Below are positions 5,675 through 14,924 of a stretch of DNA of 51,861 nt, piece after piece (within the stretch, counting starts at the first letter, position 1; each line of letters opens with the position of its first letter). The notes beneath the pieces were generated by a model that saw nothing but the letters and a program-made list of their open reading frames with translations, did not search any database and was not told where the DNA came from. The DNA is from Desulfuromonadales bacterium (lineage in GTDB: Bacteria > Desulfobacterota > Desulfuromonadia > Geobacterales > Pseudopelobacteraceae). The translations under genes and the position numbers were made by a program. The stretch is from positions 1 to 51,861 of the forward strand of contig JACAAY010000026.1 of assembly GCA_013377095.1 (NCBI GenBank). The letters run 5' to 3'.

Positions 5675-6442
5675 CTACAGGTATTTTTTGATGTTTTCCA
5701 GCGCCCGCTCCAGTCTCTCGTTGGAGTGGGCTTCGATGGTCCAGACCGCTTCCGGGGCGAAGCGCCTGACCAGGTTGAAGAGCAGGTCGAAGTTGATCTG
5801 CCCTTCACCCAGCGGCAGGTGCTCGTCCGTCTGGCCATGGTTGTCATGCAGGTGGATTTCGGCCATGTGTGATCCCATCTCGGTGAACCACTCCTCCAGC
5901 CCTGTGCTCGCGAACATGTTCCAGTGACCAACATCAAAGCAGTGGCGCAGGGCCGGATCATCGATTGCTTCCAGAAGATCGCGCAGAGACGAAGGCTCTT
6001 TTTCGAAGATGTTCTCCACGGCAATGGTGCAACCGATATCCGTGGCGCGGGGCAGGAAATCGCGCCAGAAGCGGATGCTGTTTTCCAGCCAGGGTTTGCG
6101 CTCGTTTCCATGGCGCACTTCATCGAGACCGGGGTGGACGACAATGATTCGCGGCTTGAGGATTTCAGCTGCCTGAAAAACCTGTTCGAATCGTTTGCGG
6201 GTCGCATCGCGGATGGTGGCGTCCAGCGCGCCGGGGTTCAGGTCCATGAATGCGGCGTGGATGGTTGTTGCCAGACCGGCGTCCCGCAGCAGTCGGGCTG
6301 AGGTGGACAGGCGTTCATGGGTGAAGGTGTCGAGCGCTTCGGATGAAAAATAGATCTCCGGGTTAATGCGCTCCCGGAGAATGTACTCCATGTTTTCAAA
6401 CAGGCGCAGGTAGGGAACGTGGGCGTGTATCGTGCTATTCAT
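5675..6442 (-). CDS. Sugar phosphate isomerase/epimerase-like TIM-barrel protein
   Basis: A 255-residue protein of the xylose-isomerase-like (AP endonuclease 2) superfamily. Metal-ligand strands are visible in barrel order: IIVVHPGLDE, IAVENIFE, HCFDVGHWNMF, IHLHDNHGQTDEHLPLGEGQ and VWTIEAH. The His and Glu residues in these would hold a divalent metal. The substrate cannot be told from sequence, though a sugar or endonuclease-type role is possible. Its ATG overlaps the 3' end of the K+ channel gene by 8 bp (ATGAATAG), so translation is probably coupled, and galE follows after 62 bp. Confidence 0.75.
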   Translation of the reverse strand: MNSTIHAHVPYLRLFENMEYILRERINPEIYFSSEALDTFTHERLSTSARLLRDAGLATTIHAAFMDLNPGALDATIRDATRKRFEQVFQAAEILKPRIIVVHPGLDEVRHGNERKPWLENSIRFWRDFLPRATDIGCTIAVENIFEKEPSSLRDLLEAIDDPALRHCFDVGHWNMFASTGLEEWFTEMGSHMAEIHLHDNHGQTDEHLPLGEGQINFDLLFNLVRRFAPEAVWTIEAHSNERLERALENIKKYL

Positions 6443-7484
6443 GGTGACTGTGGCCTTTGTGCTGTTGTTTGGCGGCGACCGGTCCGTGGTGCAGTATCAG
6501 GTTTTTCAGTTTGGAAACGGACTCGGGGTTTCCCAGGACAATCAGGGTGTCGCTGGCGTCGATTCTGGTCTGGGAATCGGGGTTGAATACCATCTTGCCA
6601 TGGGATTTCTTGATGCCGATGATGATCACCCCGGTTTCCTTGCGGAACCCGGAACTGACCAGGGTTTCTCCGGAAAAGAGCGAGTGGGAGGGGATGTTTA
6701 TCTCCTCCATCTGCAGATCGAGATGGCCGCTGCCGGTGGCGATCTCTATGAAATCGATCACATTGGGACGAAGGATTGACTGAGCCATTCTGGTGCCGCC
6801 AATGATGTAGGGGGAGATGACTTTTGATGCACCGGCCCGCTTCAGCTTGATGTCTGATCCATCCTCGCTGGAACGGGCCAGGATGAAGAGGTCGGCGTTG
6901 AGGCCACGGGCGGTCAAGGTGATGTAGACGTTTTCCGAGTCCGAGGTGACCACCGATATCAACCCTTTGGCCCGTTTGATGCCGGCTTTGAGCAGGGTTT
7001 CGTCCTGGGTGGCGTCCCCCTTCATGTGGAGATAACCGTCTTCGTCAATCTTTTCGATTGTATCCATGTTTTTTTCCACTACCACGAAGGGGAGCTTGTG
7101 GGAAAAAAATTCCTTGCAAATCAGCGAACCGATCCGGCCAAAACCGCAGATGATGTAGTGGCCATGGAGAGCATCGATTTTTTTTTCCACTTTTTTTCTC
7201 CCGATTACCCGCTGAATCTGACCTTCAAACATGATTTGGGCCAAGCTGCCCACGATATAACCCAGTACGCTGACACCAACCACGATCAACGTCATGGTAA
7301 AGACCTTGCCGGTGTCAGACAAATCATGGACCTCCTTGAAACCAACGGTTCCAAGGGTGATGACCGTCATGTACAGGGCATCGAGAAAGCGCCAGTGCTC
7401 GATGGTCACAAAACCGACCGTGCCGGCAGAAACCAGCAGCAGAAGGATGATCACGGATATTTTCAGGTGTCTAACTGGATCCAC
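6435..7484 (-). CDS. Potassium channel with RCK (TrkA-N/TrkA-C) domains
   Basis: A 349-residue ligand-gated K+ channel subunit of the MthK/Kch type. Two transmembrane helices (about 8-27 and 60-85) flank a pore with filter TLGTVGF at 43-49, in which Phe replaces the usual Tyr. A regulatory NAD/Ca-type Rossmann domain begins at YIICGFGRIG (about residue 109) and a TrkA-C domain covers about 245-335. The tail is His-rich (HKGHSHHE). The start is GTG with GAGG 5 nt upstream. It would sit in the inner membrane and control K+ flux. It opens the operon with the TIM-barrel protein and galE. Confidence 0.87.
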   Translation of the reverse strand: MDPVRHLKISVIILLLLVSAGTVGFVTIEHWRFLDALYMTVITLGTVGFKEVHDLSDTGKVFTMTLIVVGVSVLGYIVGSLAQIMFEGQIQRVIGRKKVEKKIDALHGHYIICGFGRIGSLICKEFFSHKLPFVVVEKNMDTIEKIDEDGYLHMKGDATQDETLLKAGIKRAKGLISVVTSDSENVYITLTARGLNADLFILARSSEDGSDIKLKRAGASKVISPYIIGGTRMAQSILRPNVIDFIEIATGSGHLDLQMEEINIPSHSLFSGETLVSSGFRKETGVIIIGIKKSHGKMVFNPDSQTRIDASDTLIVLGNPESVSKLKNLILHHGPVAAKQQHKGHSHHE

Positions 7485-7645
7485 AGGCGCCTCTAATGAT
7501 TCGTAAGAGTACCTGCTGATGCGTTAAAATTCAAGAATTGAATATCTGTCATGCAAGTTTGGGGCGGTGCGCTCCTCCGGAACGGAAAATAATAAACAAC
7601 GGCCGATTGTGTTTCAAAAAATCTTTCAAATACAAAATGTTAGAG

Positions 7646-7673
7646 TTGACAAATTTTGCATACAGTATACAAT
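7646..7673 (+). promoter_or_regulatory. Promoter and possible autoregulatory operator of the GntR gene
   Basis: TTGACA (7646-7651) and TACAAT (7668-7673) are 16 bp apart. The -10 region is embedded in GCATACAGTATACAAT, which has the GTATAC core often bound by FCD-type GntR regulators, so self-repression is plausible but unproven. Confidence 0.55.
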
Positions 7674-7704
7674 AGCCAAAAATTTTACCGGAGAGACACG
7701 GACT

Positions 7705-8394
7705 ATGCCAAAGCCGATTGAAAAGCATCCCACGTTGCGTGAAAAGATCCTTGAGAACATTCGTGACGCCATTATCTCCGGATCGCTCAAAGCCGGCTGC
7801 AAGGTGTCTGAGCCGGAACTGGCCGAGCGCTTCGGCATCAGCCGCACACCGATCCGCGAGGCATTCCGCCAGCTTGAGTCTGAAGGATACCTGACCGTCA
7901 TTCCCCGCAGAGGCGCTGTGGTCAGCGAATTCAATCTGAAAGAGGTGGAGGATTTCTACGCAATCAAGAGCATTCTTGAGGGGTATGCCGCCCGACAAGC
8001 TTGCGAGAGACTTACCGACAGGGAGCTTGAGCGTCTTCAGTCAATCAACACCCGCCTCGCCGAGCTGGCTGATCAGAATGACGTCAAGGGGTTTTTTAAG
8101 CTCCATGACGAATTCCACGCCATCTTTATCAATGCCTCCGATAACGAGAAGCTGAAGGAAATGATCTACAGTTTGATCACCCGCTTCCAGCGCCTGCGAC
8201 ACATGTCGCTCAGCCTGCCCGGCAGGATGAAGGTCTCGGTGCAGGAACATGACAAGATTCTGGATGCGTTTCAGAGAAAAGATGCCGATACCGCGGCGAA
8301 CCTGGTGCAGAAAAATGCCGAATATGGCGGCAGAGTACTGATCGATGGTGGGGTCACCGCCTCCCTGGCTGCGGAATTCAAGGTGTGCCGCTAA
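7705..8394 (+). CDS. GntR-family transcriptional regulator, FCD domain
   Basis: A 229-residue regulator. The N-terminal winged helix-turn-helix spans about residues 10-75 (REKILENIRDAIISG, then ELAERFGISRTPIREAFRQL and the wing GYLTVIPRRGAVV). The C-terminal all-helical FCD domain, residues 80-210, carries Asp/His ligand positions (HDEFHAIFI, QEHDKILDAF) that usually bind a metal and a small organic acid. The ATG at 7705 is chosen for GGAGAG 9 nt upstream; the longer frame lacks a site. The effector is unknown. selA starts 8 nt after its stop, so it may co-regulate the selA operon. Confidence 0.87.
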   Translation: MPKPIEKHPTLREKILENIRDAIISGSLKAGCKVSEPELAERFGISRTPIREAFRQLESEGYLTVIPRRGAVVSEFNLKEVEDFYAIKSILEGYAARQACERLTDRELERLQSINTRLAELADQNDVKGFFKLHDEFHAIFINASDNEKLKEMIYSLITRFQRLRHMSLSLPGRMKVSVQEHDKILDAFQRKDADTAANLVQKNAEYGGRVLIDGGVTASLAAEFKVCR

Positions 8395-8402
8395 GGGCAC
8401 GT

Positions 8403-9818
8403 GTGTCGGTTCAGGTGCTTCTGAAACAGATTCCCAAGGTTGACCGTGTTCTGGGGTGGCCGGAGATAGCCCCGCTTTTGGAGCAATTCCCGCGTTCCGA
8501 GCTGCTGAGGGCTATCCGGACCTGCCTCGATCGTTTCAGGGAGCAGCTTATAACGGGCGACTCGCAGAGTGCGCCCGAACCACATCTGATTGTTGCCGTT
8601 GTCAGGGACGAACTGTCACGACGAAAACGCATGAACCTGCAACCGGTGATCAACGGCACCGGTGTGGTTATTCACACAAACCTGGGGCGTTCTCCCCTTG
8701 CATCGCTGGCGGAGGAGGCCATTCACTCCGTATCCCAGGGCTACTCCAACCTGGAATACAATCTTGCCAACGGAGATCGGGGTGGACGAACCACCCATGT
8801 GGAAGGGCTGATCCGCGAACTGACCGGCGCTGAGGTGGCTCTGGTGGTAAACAACAACGCAGCCGCGGTCATGCTTGCGCTCTCGACGCTGGCTGTCAAC
8901 CGCGAGGTGATCGTCTCCCGGGGCGAGCTGGTTGAAATCGGCGGCTCGTTTCGCATCCCCGATGTCATGCGGCACAGTGGCGCTACCCTGGTGGAAGTCG
9001 GCGCCACCAACCGCACCCATGTCAGCGACTATCATGCCGCGCTTTCCGATTCAACAGCACTGCTGCTCAAGGTTCATGCCAGCAATTTTGCCATTGTCGG
9101 GTTCACCGCCGAGGTCACGCTTGACGAACTGGTTATCATTGGCCGCGAAAGGGGCATACCGGTCATGTTTGACGCCGGCAGCGGCTGTCTGGTTGATCTG
9201 ACTCCCCATGGCATTCGCGGTGAACCGACCGTCAGCCAGCTTCTCGCCCAGGGCGCCGATATTGTCACTTTCAGCGGGGATAAGCTGTTGGGCGGTCCTC
9301 AGGCCGGAATTATTGCCGGCAGACGTGATCTGCTGGAGCCTATGAAACGGCATCCGCTCATGCGCGCTTTCCGGGCGGACAAACTCTCCCTGGCAGCCCT
9401 GGAGGCTACCCTGAGGTTGTACCGCGACGAGTACCTCGCACTGCGTGAAGTTCCGACTCTGCGGATGCTTACCATGACTCGGGATGAGTTGTCCCGGTGG
9501 GCCGGCCTGATCATTCGCCGTCTTAAACGCTTGATTCCAGCTGAAGTAATGTTTTACAAACAGAAGGGAGAGTCAAGTGCAGGTGGTGGTTCCGTACCGC
9601 TGCTGCAGCTGCCGACAACGCTGATCGAAATCAGGATTCAGGATGTTTCACCATCGCAGATTGAAGCTGCTTTGCGGCGGGCGGCAACGCCGGTCATTGG
9701 CCGCATCCATCAGAACCGTTTTCTGCTGGACGTGCGAACCATAGCTGACCGTGATATACTCGCTCTGACCGCTTCCATCCGCGAAGCGGTCACAGCGCTC
9801 ACAAGGAAAGATCAATGA
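8403..9818 (+). CDS. selA: L-seryl-tRNA(Sec) selenium transferase
   Basis: A 471-residue PLP enzyme that converts seryl-tRNA(Sec) to selenocysteinyl-tRNA(Sec) using selenophosphate. The hallmark segment [12 protein letters not shown] has the PLP lysine at about residue 294, close to its position in E. coli SelA. Other family segments are [17 protein letters not shown] and [11 protein letters not shown]. The GTG at 8403 is preferred because AAGGG lies 5 nt upstream, after the gntR stop. The gene implies selenoprotein synthesis; selB, selD and tRNA-Sec are not in the window. It overlaps ispD by 4 bp (ATGA). Confidence 0.95.
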   Translation: MSVQVLLKQIPKVDRVLGWPEIAPLLEQFPRSELLRAIRTCLDRFREQLITGDSQSAPEPHLIVAVVRDELSRRKRMNLQPVINGTGVVIHTNLGRSPLASLAEEAIHSVSQGYSNLEYNLANGDRGGRTTHVEGLIRELTGAEVALVVNNNAAAVMLALSTLAVNREVIVSRGELVEIGGSFRIPDVMRHSGATLVEVGATNRTHVSDYHAALSDSTALLLKVHASNFAIVGFTAEVTLDELVIIGRERGIPVMFDAGSGCLVDLTPHGIRGEPTVSQLLAQGADIVTFSGDKLLGGPQAGIIAGRRDLLEPMKRHPLMRAFRADKLSLAALEATLRLYRDEYLALREVPTLRMLTMTRDELSRWAGLIIRRLKRLIPAEVMFYKQKGESSAGGGSVPLLQLPTTLIEIRIQDVSPSQIEAALRRAATPVIGRIHQNRFLLDVRTIADRDILALTASIREAVTALTRKDQ

Positions 9819-10531
9819 CCGCTTTTAAGGCCTTTGCGCTGATACCCGCCGCAGGCATGGGCAAACGCATGGGCGCATCCATTAATAAACAGTACCTGCA
9901 GCTGGGTGGCCGTCCCATACTGGCCCACACCCTTTCTGTTTTTGAGCAATCTCCCGATATTGACGGCATCTGCCTGGTGATACCGGCGGACGAGATCTCT
10001 TTTTGCCGTGAACAGGTGGTGGAGGCAGGTGGTTTCAGGAAGGTGATCGAGATCGTTCCCGGGGGCAGGGAACGTCAGAATTCGGTCATGAATGGGCTAA
10101 AAGCCCTGAAACGCGTCATGTCCCCAGACGACGTGGTGCTGATCCACGATGGTGTACGGCCGCTCATATCACCCACATTGCTGCGCGAGTCCATAGCGGT
10201 TGCGCGGGAACATGACGGCGCTCTGGTGGCGGTGCCGGCCAAGGACACCATCAAAACGGTGTGCAACGGCGTTGTCACCGATACACCGGACCGGGAAACC
10301 CTCTGGCAGGCACAGACCCCGCAGGCGTTTCGTTTCAATGTTATTTACCAGGCCCATTGCAGTGCCGAAGAAGCCGGCTTCAGCGGCACCGATGACTCCT
10401 CACTGGTGGAGCGGTGCAACGGACAGGTCCGGATCGTGAAGGGCGATTACCGCAACATAAAAATAACAACTCCCGAAGACCTGATACTGGCTGAGGCTTT
10501 TCTTTCAGCTGCCCGGCAGGAGACTACATGA
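9815..10531 (+). CDS. ispD: 2-C-methyl-D-erythritol 4-phosphate cytidylyltransferase
   Basis: A 238-residue nucleotidyltransferase of the MEP isoprenoid pathway that joins MEP to CTP. It has the N-terminal signature [20 protein letters not shown] (CTP-binding glycine/arginine loop), the HDGVRPL motif in the middle, and the [15 protein letters not shown] ending. Start and stop both overlap neighbours by ATGA, indicating translational coupling with selA and the downstream sensor gene. IspF is not adjacent, unlike in many bacteria. Confidence 0.95.
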   Translation: MTAFKAFALIPAAGMGKRMGASINKQYLQLGGRPILAHTLSVFEQSPDIDGICLVIPADEISFCREQVVEAGGFRKVIEIVPGGRERQNSVMNGLKALKRVMSPDDVVLIHDGVRPLISPTLLRESIAVAREHDGALVAVPAKDTIKTVCNGVVTDTPDRETLWQAQTPQAFRFNVIYQAHCSAEEAGFSGTDDSSLVERCNGQVRIVKGDYRNIKITTPEDLILAEAFLSAARQETT

Positions 10532-11712
10532 CCGCTCGAAAAGCTGATAGAATTCTGATTGTTGATGACGAGGAACTGGTTGCAAAGGTTCTGGAGATAC
10601 ACCTGGAGGAGTCCGGGTATCAGGCTGACTGGGCTTCTAGCGGCGAGGATTGCCTGAACCGGATAGCTGCGCAGCCCTATTCCCTGGTGTTGCTGGATAT
10701 CTGGATGCCCCGCATGAGCGGGGTGGAAGTGCTGGAACAGATCCGGAAATCACACCAGGATGTCTCCGTAATCATGATGAGCGGCCATGGCAGCGAAAGC
10801 ATGGCGGTGACCTGTATGAAAACCGGTGCCGTCGATTACGTCACCAAACCCTTTGACCTGACGGATGTGCTTCAGCGGGTTGAGCAGGCGCTGATGAACC
10901 GCACGACGCTTCTGGAAAAACAGCGTCTGGAGCGGGAAAAAGACGATTTTGTGTCCATGCTCTCCCATGACATGAAAAACCCGCTCACGGCAGTGATCGG
11001 ATCCATCGATATCATGCGTGAGGGACGCCTGGGGCCGGTTAACGTCGAGCAGGTCGAATATCTCCAGTCTGCCATTGACAGCTGCAATGAAGTGGTGTCC
11101 ATGATTGACAATCTGCTGGACATCTATCGTTTCGAGGCGGGGCATATGACTTTGGCGATTCAGCCCTGCGACCCGGAGAATATCCTGGCTTCCCTCGTTA
11201 CCAGGTTCAGCCTGCTGGCCGGACGTGAGGGGCTCAGGTTGTCGGCGGATCTGGACCGGAACCTGCCGGAGATTAGCGTTGATCGAAGCGCCTTTTTACG
11301 GACCATGGGCAATCTGCTCGGTAATGCCCTGAAATTTTCTCCGGAGGGTGGTGAAATCACCCTTTCCTGTCACCCACTTGCTCGAGAAACCGCCATGGAG
11401 ATGGCCATCCCCGCCTATGCGGCCAGCCAGTCAGAGCAGATGTTCAGCGAACATGCGCGGTTTGTGCTGTTGAGCGTCCGGGATACGGGCAACGGCATTC
11501 CTCTGGAAGATCAGGAAAGAATCTTTGAACGCTTCGTCCAGTCCCAGCGGGGCAACAAAAACTATGGGGGGGCGGGGCTGGGTCTGGCATACTGTAAATT
11601 GACCGTCGAGAGTTTTGGTGGTGCCATCTGGGTGGTGAGTTCACCGGGGCAGGGCAGCGAATTCTTCATTCTGCTCCCCGCAGTTGAAGAGGGTGTTTCC
11701 GATGGCGAGTAG
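10528..11712 (+). CDS. Hybrid response regulator/histidine kinase
   Basis: A 394-residue soluble signalling protein with receiver-first order. The receiver domain (about 8-125) has acidic pocket DD at 13-14, phospho-acceptor Asp57 and Lys107. A short coiled linker leads to a dimerisation/phospho-acceptor domain with His147 ([10 protein letters not shown]). The ATPase domain (about 250-385) has N-box [15 protein letters not shown] and [11 protein letters not shown]. There is no transmembrane segment, so input arrives through the receiver from another kinase. It is fused in operon with selA-ispD by a 4-bp overlap. The target is unknown. Confidence 0.9.
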   Translation: MTARKADRILIVDDEELVAKVLEIHLEESGYQADWASSGEDCLNRIAAQPYSLVLLDIWMPRMSGVEVLEQIRKSHQDVSVIMMSGHGSESMAVTCMKTGAVDYVTKPFDLTDVLQRVEQALMNRTTLLEKQRLEREKDDFVSMLSHDMKNPLTAVIGSIDIMREGRLGPVNVEQVEYLQSAIDSCNEVVSMIDNLLDIYRFEAGHMTLAIQPCDPENILASLVTRFSLLAGREGLRLSADLDRNLPEISVDRSAFLRTMGNLLGNALKFSPEGGEITLSCHPLARETAMEMAIPAYAASQSEQMFSEHARFVLLSVRDTGNGIPLEDQERIFERFVQSQRGNKNYGGAGLGLAYCKLTVESFGGAIWVVSSPGQGSEFFILLPAVEEGVSDGE

Positions 11713-12220
11713 GGTGGGAAATTGCGGGCGCGTCATCAAGGGCTGCTTCATCTGTGCGGCACTGTTGCTGGTGATCGTTCTTGGGTGTGCGGCGCCGCTT
11801 GTCGCAGGGGAGATTGATTTTTCAAAAGCGGTGCGGATCGGTTCAGGACCCAAAACAGTGGTGGAGTTCACCGATCCGGATTGTCCCTTCTGTCGTCAGG
11901 CTTCCCACTATCTGGACAACCGTGCGGATGTGACCCGCTATGTCTTCTTTTACCCGCTGGCCCGCCACCCCAAGGCCAGGGAAAAAGTTCAGTACATTCT
12001 CTCCCAATCCGACAGGGCGCGGGCATACCACGAGGTCATGGCCGGGAAAATGGACAGTGCCACGCTGTTCACCACCACAGCCAAGGGTATCAGGCTTCAA
12101 CAGGAGCAGTTCGAGATTGCCACCAGGGCCAAGGTGGATTCCACACCGTCCTTCATGATATTTGGGCGGGTTTTTTCCGGGTTTGATGTGAAAAAATTCG
12201 ATGAGCTGCTGGGCAAGTGA
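11702..12220 (+). CDS. Periplasmic thioredoxin-fold disulfide protein (DsbC/DsbG-like)
   Basis: A 172-residue exported protein. The hydrophobic segment at residues 15-35 ends near VLGC (Cys29, possible lipobox) or LVAG. A thioredoxin fold follows with redox motif CPFC at 61-64 in VEFTDPDCPFC, and a cis-Pro loop STPSF near residue 150. It lacks the N-terminal dimerisation domain of classical DsbC, so it resembles the short catalytic-domain-only proteins. The ATG at 11702 overlaps the kinase gene by 11 bp and has AGAGGG about 9 nt upstream. It would isomerise or reduce periplasmic disulfides. Confidence 0.75.
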   Translation: MASRVGNCGRVIKGCFICAALLLVIVLGCAAPLVAGEIDFSKAVRIGSGPKTVVEFTDPDCPFCRQASHYLDNRADVTRYVFFYPLARHPKAREKVQYILSQSDRARAYHEVMAGKMDSATLFTTTAKGIRLQQEQFEIATRAKVDSTPSFMIFGRVFSGFDVKKFDELLGK

Positions 12221-12226
12221 GGGGCG

Positions 12227-13537
12227 TTATTTTGCTGATCGCGACAGTGCTTTGATGGCGCGGTAGCAGCCCTGGGGAGTGGCGTCAAAGACCACGACCC
12301 GGCAACCGAGGCGTTGGCCCAGTTCCTCAAGTGATACATCATCCAGAAAGAGCCCTTCCCCCTCCTTGATCATGACATCCGGCAACAGCAAGGCCTGGCC
12401 GATCTCCTTTCCCGCAAGCTCCGCAGCAATGTCGTTACCCGCCACAAGGCCGCTGACGGTGACGCTCTCTCCGAACAGGCGGTTTTCCACCGCCACCAGC
12501 ACAATATCAACACCGGTTTTATTGCCCAGCTCCTTTAGGAAGTCAGCCACGAATCCGTAGGCGGAAACGCCGGTCACCACCGTCACCCGGTATGAACCCA
12601 GCTTTCGAGCCGTACGCAGCGTCCGGCCGGCATCACGCAGAAAGAGCGGAACCATGCCGACGCCGTTTTCAATCTGGGGCAGGTCGCCGTAGGTTTTGAG
12701 GGGCGGAAAGGGGAGGGCGGCTTTGAGATAGAACTCGTCCGCAAGGAAAAGAAATGGCTGGCCGAGACGCTTGTTGAGCTTCATGGCCCGTGTTTCCCAG
12801 CGCGATATGAACTCACGGGCGTAGTCGTTGTCCACCGCTCTGAGGAGTGGCAGATGCAGGCGGTGTCTGGTCAACCCCAGCGGCACCACTGCCAGGGATT
12901 GGACTGCCGGATAGAGTGCCGCCAGGTCACTGACAGTCCGCTCCAGTTCCTGGCCGTCATTGAGGCCGGGGCAGAGCACCACCTGGGTGTGCAGGATGAT
13001 GCGGGCATTGACCAGCTCCCGGAGCTGCCCCAGGATGGGCGGCAGGCCCTGTTTTCCCAGCAACAGTTCGCGGAGCGCGGGGTCGGTGCTGTGCACCGAG
13101 ATGTAGAGCGGCGAGAGACGTTGGCTGACGATGCGTTTGAGCTCGGCCGGTTTCAGGTTTGCCAGGGTAACGTAGTTGCCGTTGAGGAAGGAGAGCCGAT
13201 AATCCTCGTCCTTGACGTAGAGCGGTTTGCGCAGCCCCTTGGGGAGTTGATGGACAAAACAGAAAACGCAGTTGTTCCGGCAACGGGCCGGATCAGGCGC
13301 GGCAAAGACGAGCCCCAGGGGCTGATCCTGCTCACGCTCGATCTCCAGTTCCCAAATCTCATGATCCGGTTTGCTTACCTCCAACAACAACTCTTCTTCT
13401 CCGGAGGTCTGGAAGCTGTAGTCGATGATATCCCTTAACCCGTGGCCGTTGACTTTCAGCAGGAGGTCACCGGCTGCAAGACCCATCTCATGGGCGATGG
13501 AACCGGGCACGACGCTCTCGATCCGGAGTCCTTTCAT
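12227..13537 (-). CDS. PDZ-containing radical SAM-like protein (DUF512 family)
   Basis: A 436-residue protein. The first 60 residues form a PDZ-like domain (SVVPGSIAHEMGLAAGDLLL). A CxxxCxxC cluster motif follows (CRNNCVFCF, Cys86/90/93) as in radical SAM enzymes, then HQLPKGLRKPLYVKDEDYR and a C-terminal DUF512 region. The substrate of this widespread family is unknown. The ATG shares one base with the stop of the upstream permease gene (TGATG) and has GGGGAG about 4 nt upstream. It is the last gene of the mutL-miaA-hfq run and converges with the disulfide protein gene. Confidence 0.85.
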   Translation of the reverse strand: MKGLRIESVVPGSIAHEMGLAAGDLLLKVNGHGLRDIIDYSFQTSGEEELLLEVSKPDHEIWELEIEREQDQPLGLVFAAPDPARCRNNCVFCFVHQLPKGLRKPLYVKDEDYRLSFLNGNYVTLANLKPAELKRIVSQRLSPLYISVHSTDPALRELLLGKQGLPPILGQLRELVNARIILHTQVVLCPGLNDGQELERTVSDLAALYPAVQSLAVVPLGLTRHRLHLPLLRAVDNDYAREFISRWETRAMKLNKRLGQPFLFLADEFYLKAALPFPPLKTYGDLPQIENGVGMVPLFLRDAGRTLRTARKLGSYRVTVVTGVSAYGFVADFLKELGNKTGVDIVLVAVENRLFGESVTVSGLVAGNDIAAELAGKEIGQALLLPDVMIKEGEGLFLDDVSLEELGQRLGCRVVVFDATPQGCYRAIKALSRSAK

Positions 13538-14610
13538 CAAACTCCCCGATAGAATTCGGAATCGCGGTAATAGTCGGCCAGGGAGCGCAGAAAGACCTGC
13601 AGTACGGCGGTGACCGGCACTGCCAGCAACATGCCCAACAGTCCGAACAGCTGGCCGCCGATCAGCAGGGCCACGATGGTTACCAGCGGATGCAGGCCGA
13701 TACTGTTGCCGACCACCCGCGGGGTGATGACCATCCCCTCAAGAGACTGAACGATACCGAACCACCCCAGGCAGAGCAGTGGGTGCAGCATGTCCTGGAA
13801 CTTGAGCAGGGCCATTGCCACGGAGAGTACCATGCCGATGATGGTGCCCACATAGGGGATGATAAAGGTAATGCCGGCCAGAACGCCGATGGCGATGGCC
13901 AGATCAATACCGATGAAATAGAGTCCGATGCTGTAGAGCAGCGCCAGGATTGCGCAGACCAGGAGCTGGCCGCGGATGAACCCGGAGAGTACGCTGTCAA
14001 CTTGGTTGAGTTTTTCGCCGAAGATACCTCGATAGCGATCAGGTATGAAGGATTCCAGGAACAGCTTCAGTTGTGGCAGGTCAGCCAGCAGGTAGAAGAG
14101 GTAGACCGGTATGATCAGGTAACCCAGAAATGCCAGGATCAGGGCAACGGTGGAACTGAACGCCTGTCGGATCACGTTCAGAACCGGTTTGAGCAGATCG
14201 GGCGAGGCGGAGCGGGCTTGCTGGATCAGCTCGTTCAGTCGCAGGGAGAGCCTGTCCGGCGTTTCTATGCCCAGGTGGGACTTGAGCGTGGCCGGGGCAA
14301 TCTCGTACAGATGGTGGGCATAGCCGGGCAGGTTGAGCTGGACATTGGAGAGTTCGCCGCTGATGGAAACCACCAGAAAGATCGTAAATCCCATACCCAG
14401 AAGAATGGCTGCACAGAAAACGATCAGAATGCCGAAGATTCGTCCGATCCCCCGTTTCTCCAGCTGCAGTACGGCCGGGTTGAGTATGTAGGCCAGTGCC
14501 AGGGCAATAAAGAGTTGCAGCAGGACGGAGGATGCCTGGGTGAGTATGATCGCGGCCAGGATCAGCAGCGGCAGGACAATTGCCAGCAGAATTTTTGTGC
14601 TTTTGCGCAT
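13537..14610 (-). CDS. AI-2E family transporter (PerM-like permease)
   Basis: A 357-residue inner-membrane protein with about eight hydrophobic helices in the family's 2+6 pattern: a pair at the N-terminus (ILLAIVLPLLILAAIILT onward), a long amphipathic middle, then clustered helices. The conserved GITFIIPYVGTIIGM and a later GNSIGLHPLVTIVALLIGG are typical. The substrate is uncertain; family members have been linked to AI-2 export, Na+/H+ exchange or other small molecules. ATG 14610 is chosen; a GTG-initiated form 13 codons longer is possible. It overlaps the radical SAM gene by one base. Confidence 0.85.
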   Translation of the reverse strand: MRKSTKILLAIVLPLLILAAIILTQASSVLLQLFIALALAYILNPAVLQLEKRGIGRIFGILIVFCAAILLGMGFTIFLVVSISGELSNVQLNLPGYAHHLYEIAPATLKSHLGIETPDRLSLRLNELIQQARSASPDLLKPVLNVIRQAFSSTVALILAFLGYLIIPVYLFYLLADLPQLKLFLESFIPDRYRGIFGEKLNQVDSVLSGFIRGQLLVCAILALLYSIGLYFIGIDLAIAIGVLAGITFIIPYVGTIIGMVLSVAMALLKFQDMLHPLLCLGWFGIVQSLEGMVITPRVVGNSIGLHPLVTIVALLIGGQLFGLLGMLLAVPVTAVLQVFLRSLADYYRDSEFYRGV

Positions 14611-14675
14611 GGGGACCTGGGAGGCGGCAGAGGCCTGCCCGGCGCACACGCCACGCAGGCCCTGATGGGGGTTGA

Positions 14676-14900
14676 TTACTGATGCAGCCGGAAAGCGCCG
14701 TCGGCCGAGGTGATGGTGGATATGGCGTGCTTGTAGATCAGGACATCACTGTTCAGATCCAGCAGAACGGAAAAGTTGTCAAATGACTTGATGTGTCCCT
14801 CAAGCTTGTCCCCCGACATCATGGTTACAACAACCTTGACGCGCTCTTTACGGGATTGGTTGAGATACTGATCCTGAATGTTGAACGGTGCTTTTGCCAT
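14676..14900 (-). CDS. hfq: RNA chaperone Hfq
   Basis: A 74-residue Sm-like protein forming a hexameric ring that pairs small RNAs with mRNAs. Both Sm motifs are present: Sm1 around VVVTMMSGDKLEGHIKSFDN and Sm2 around LIYKHAISTI (the YKHA form typical of bacterial Hfq). The short acidic tail of enterobacterial Hfq is absent. A GGAGGGAGG site precedes the ATG. It follows miaA directly, the same miaA-hfq order as in enterobacteria. Confidence 0.96.
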   Translation of the reverse strand: MAKAPFNIQDQYLNQSRKERVKVVVTMMSGDKLEGHIKSFDNFSVLLDLNSDVLIYKHAISTITSADGAFRLHQ

Positions 14901-14924
14901 GGTGTGCCTCCCTCCTGTTTTTAT

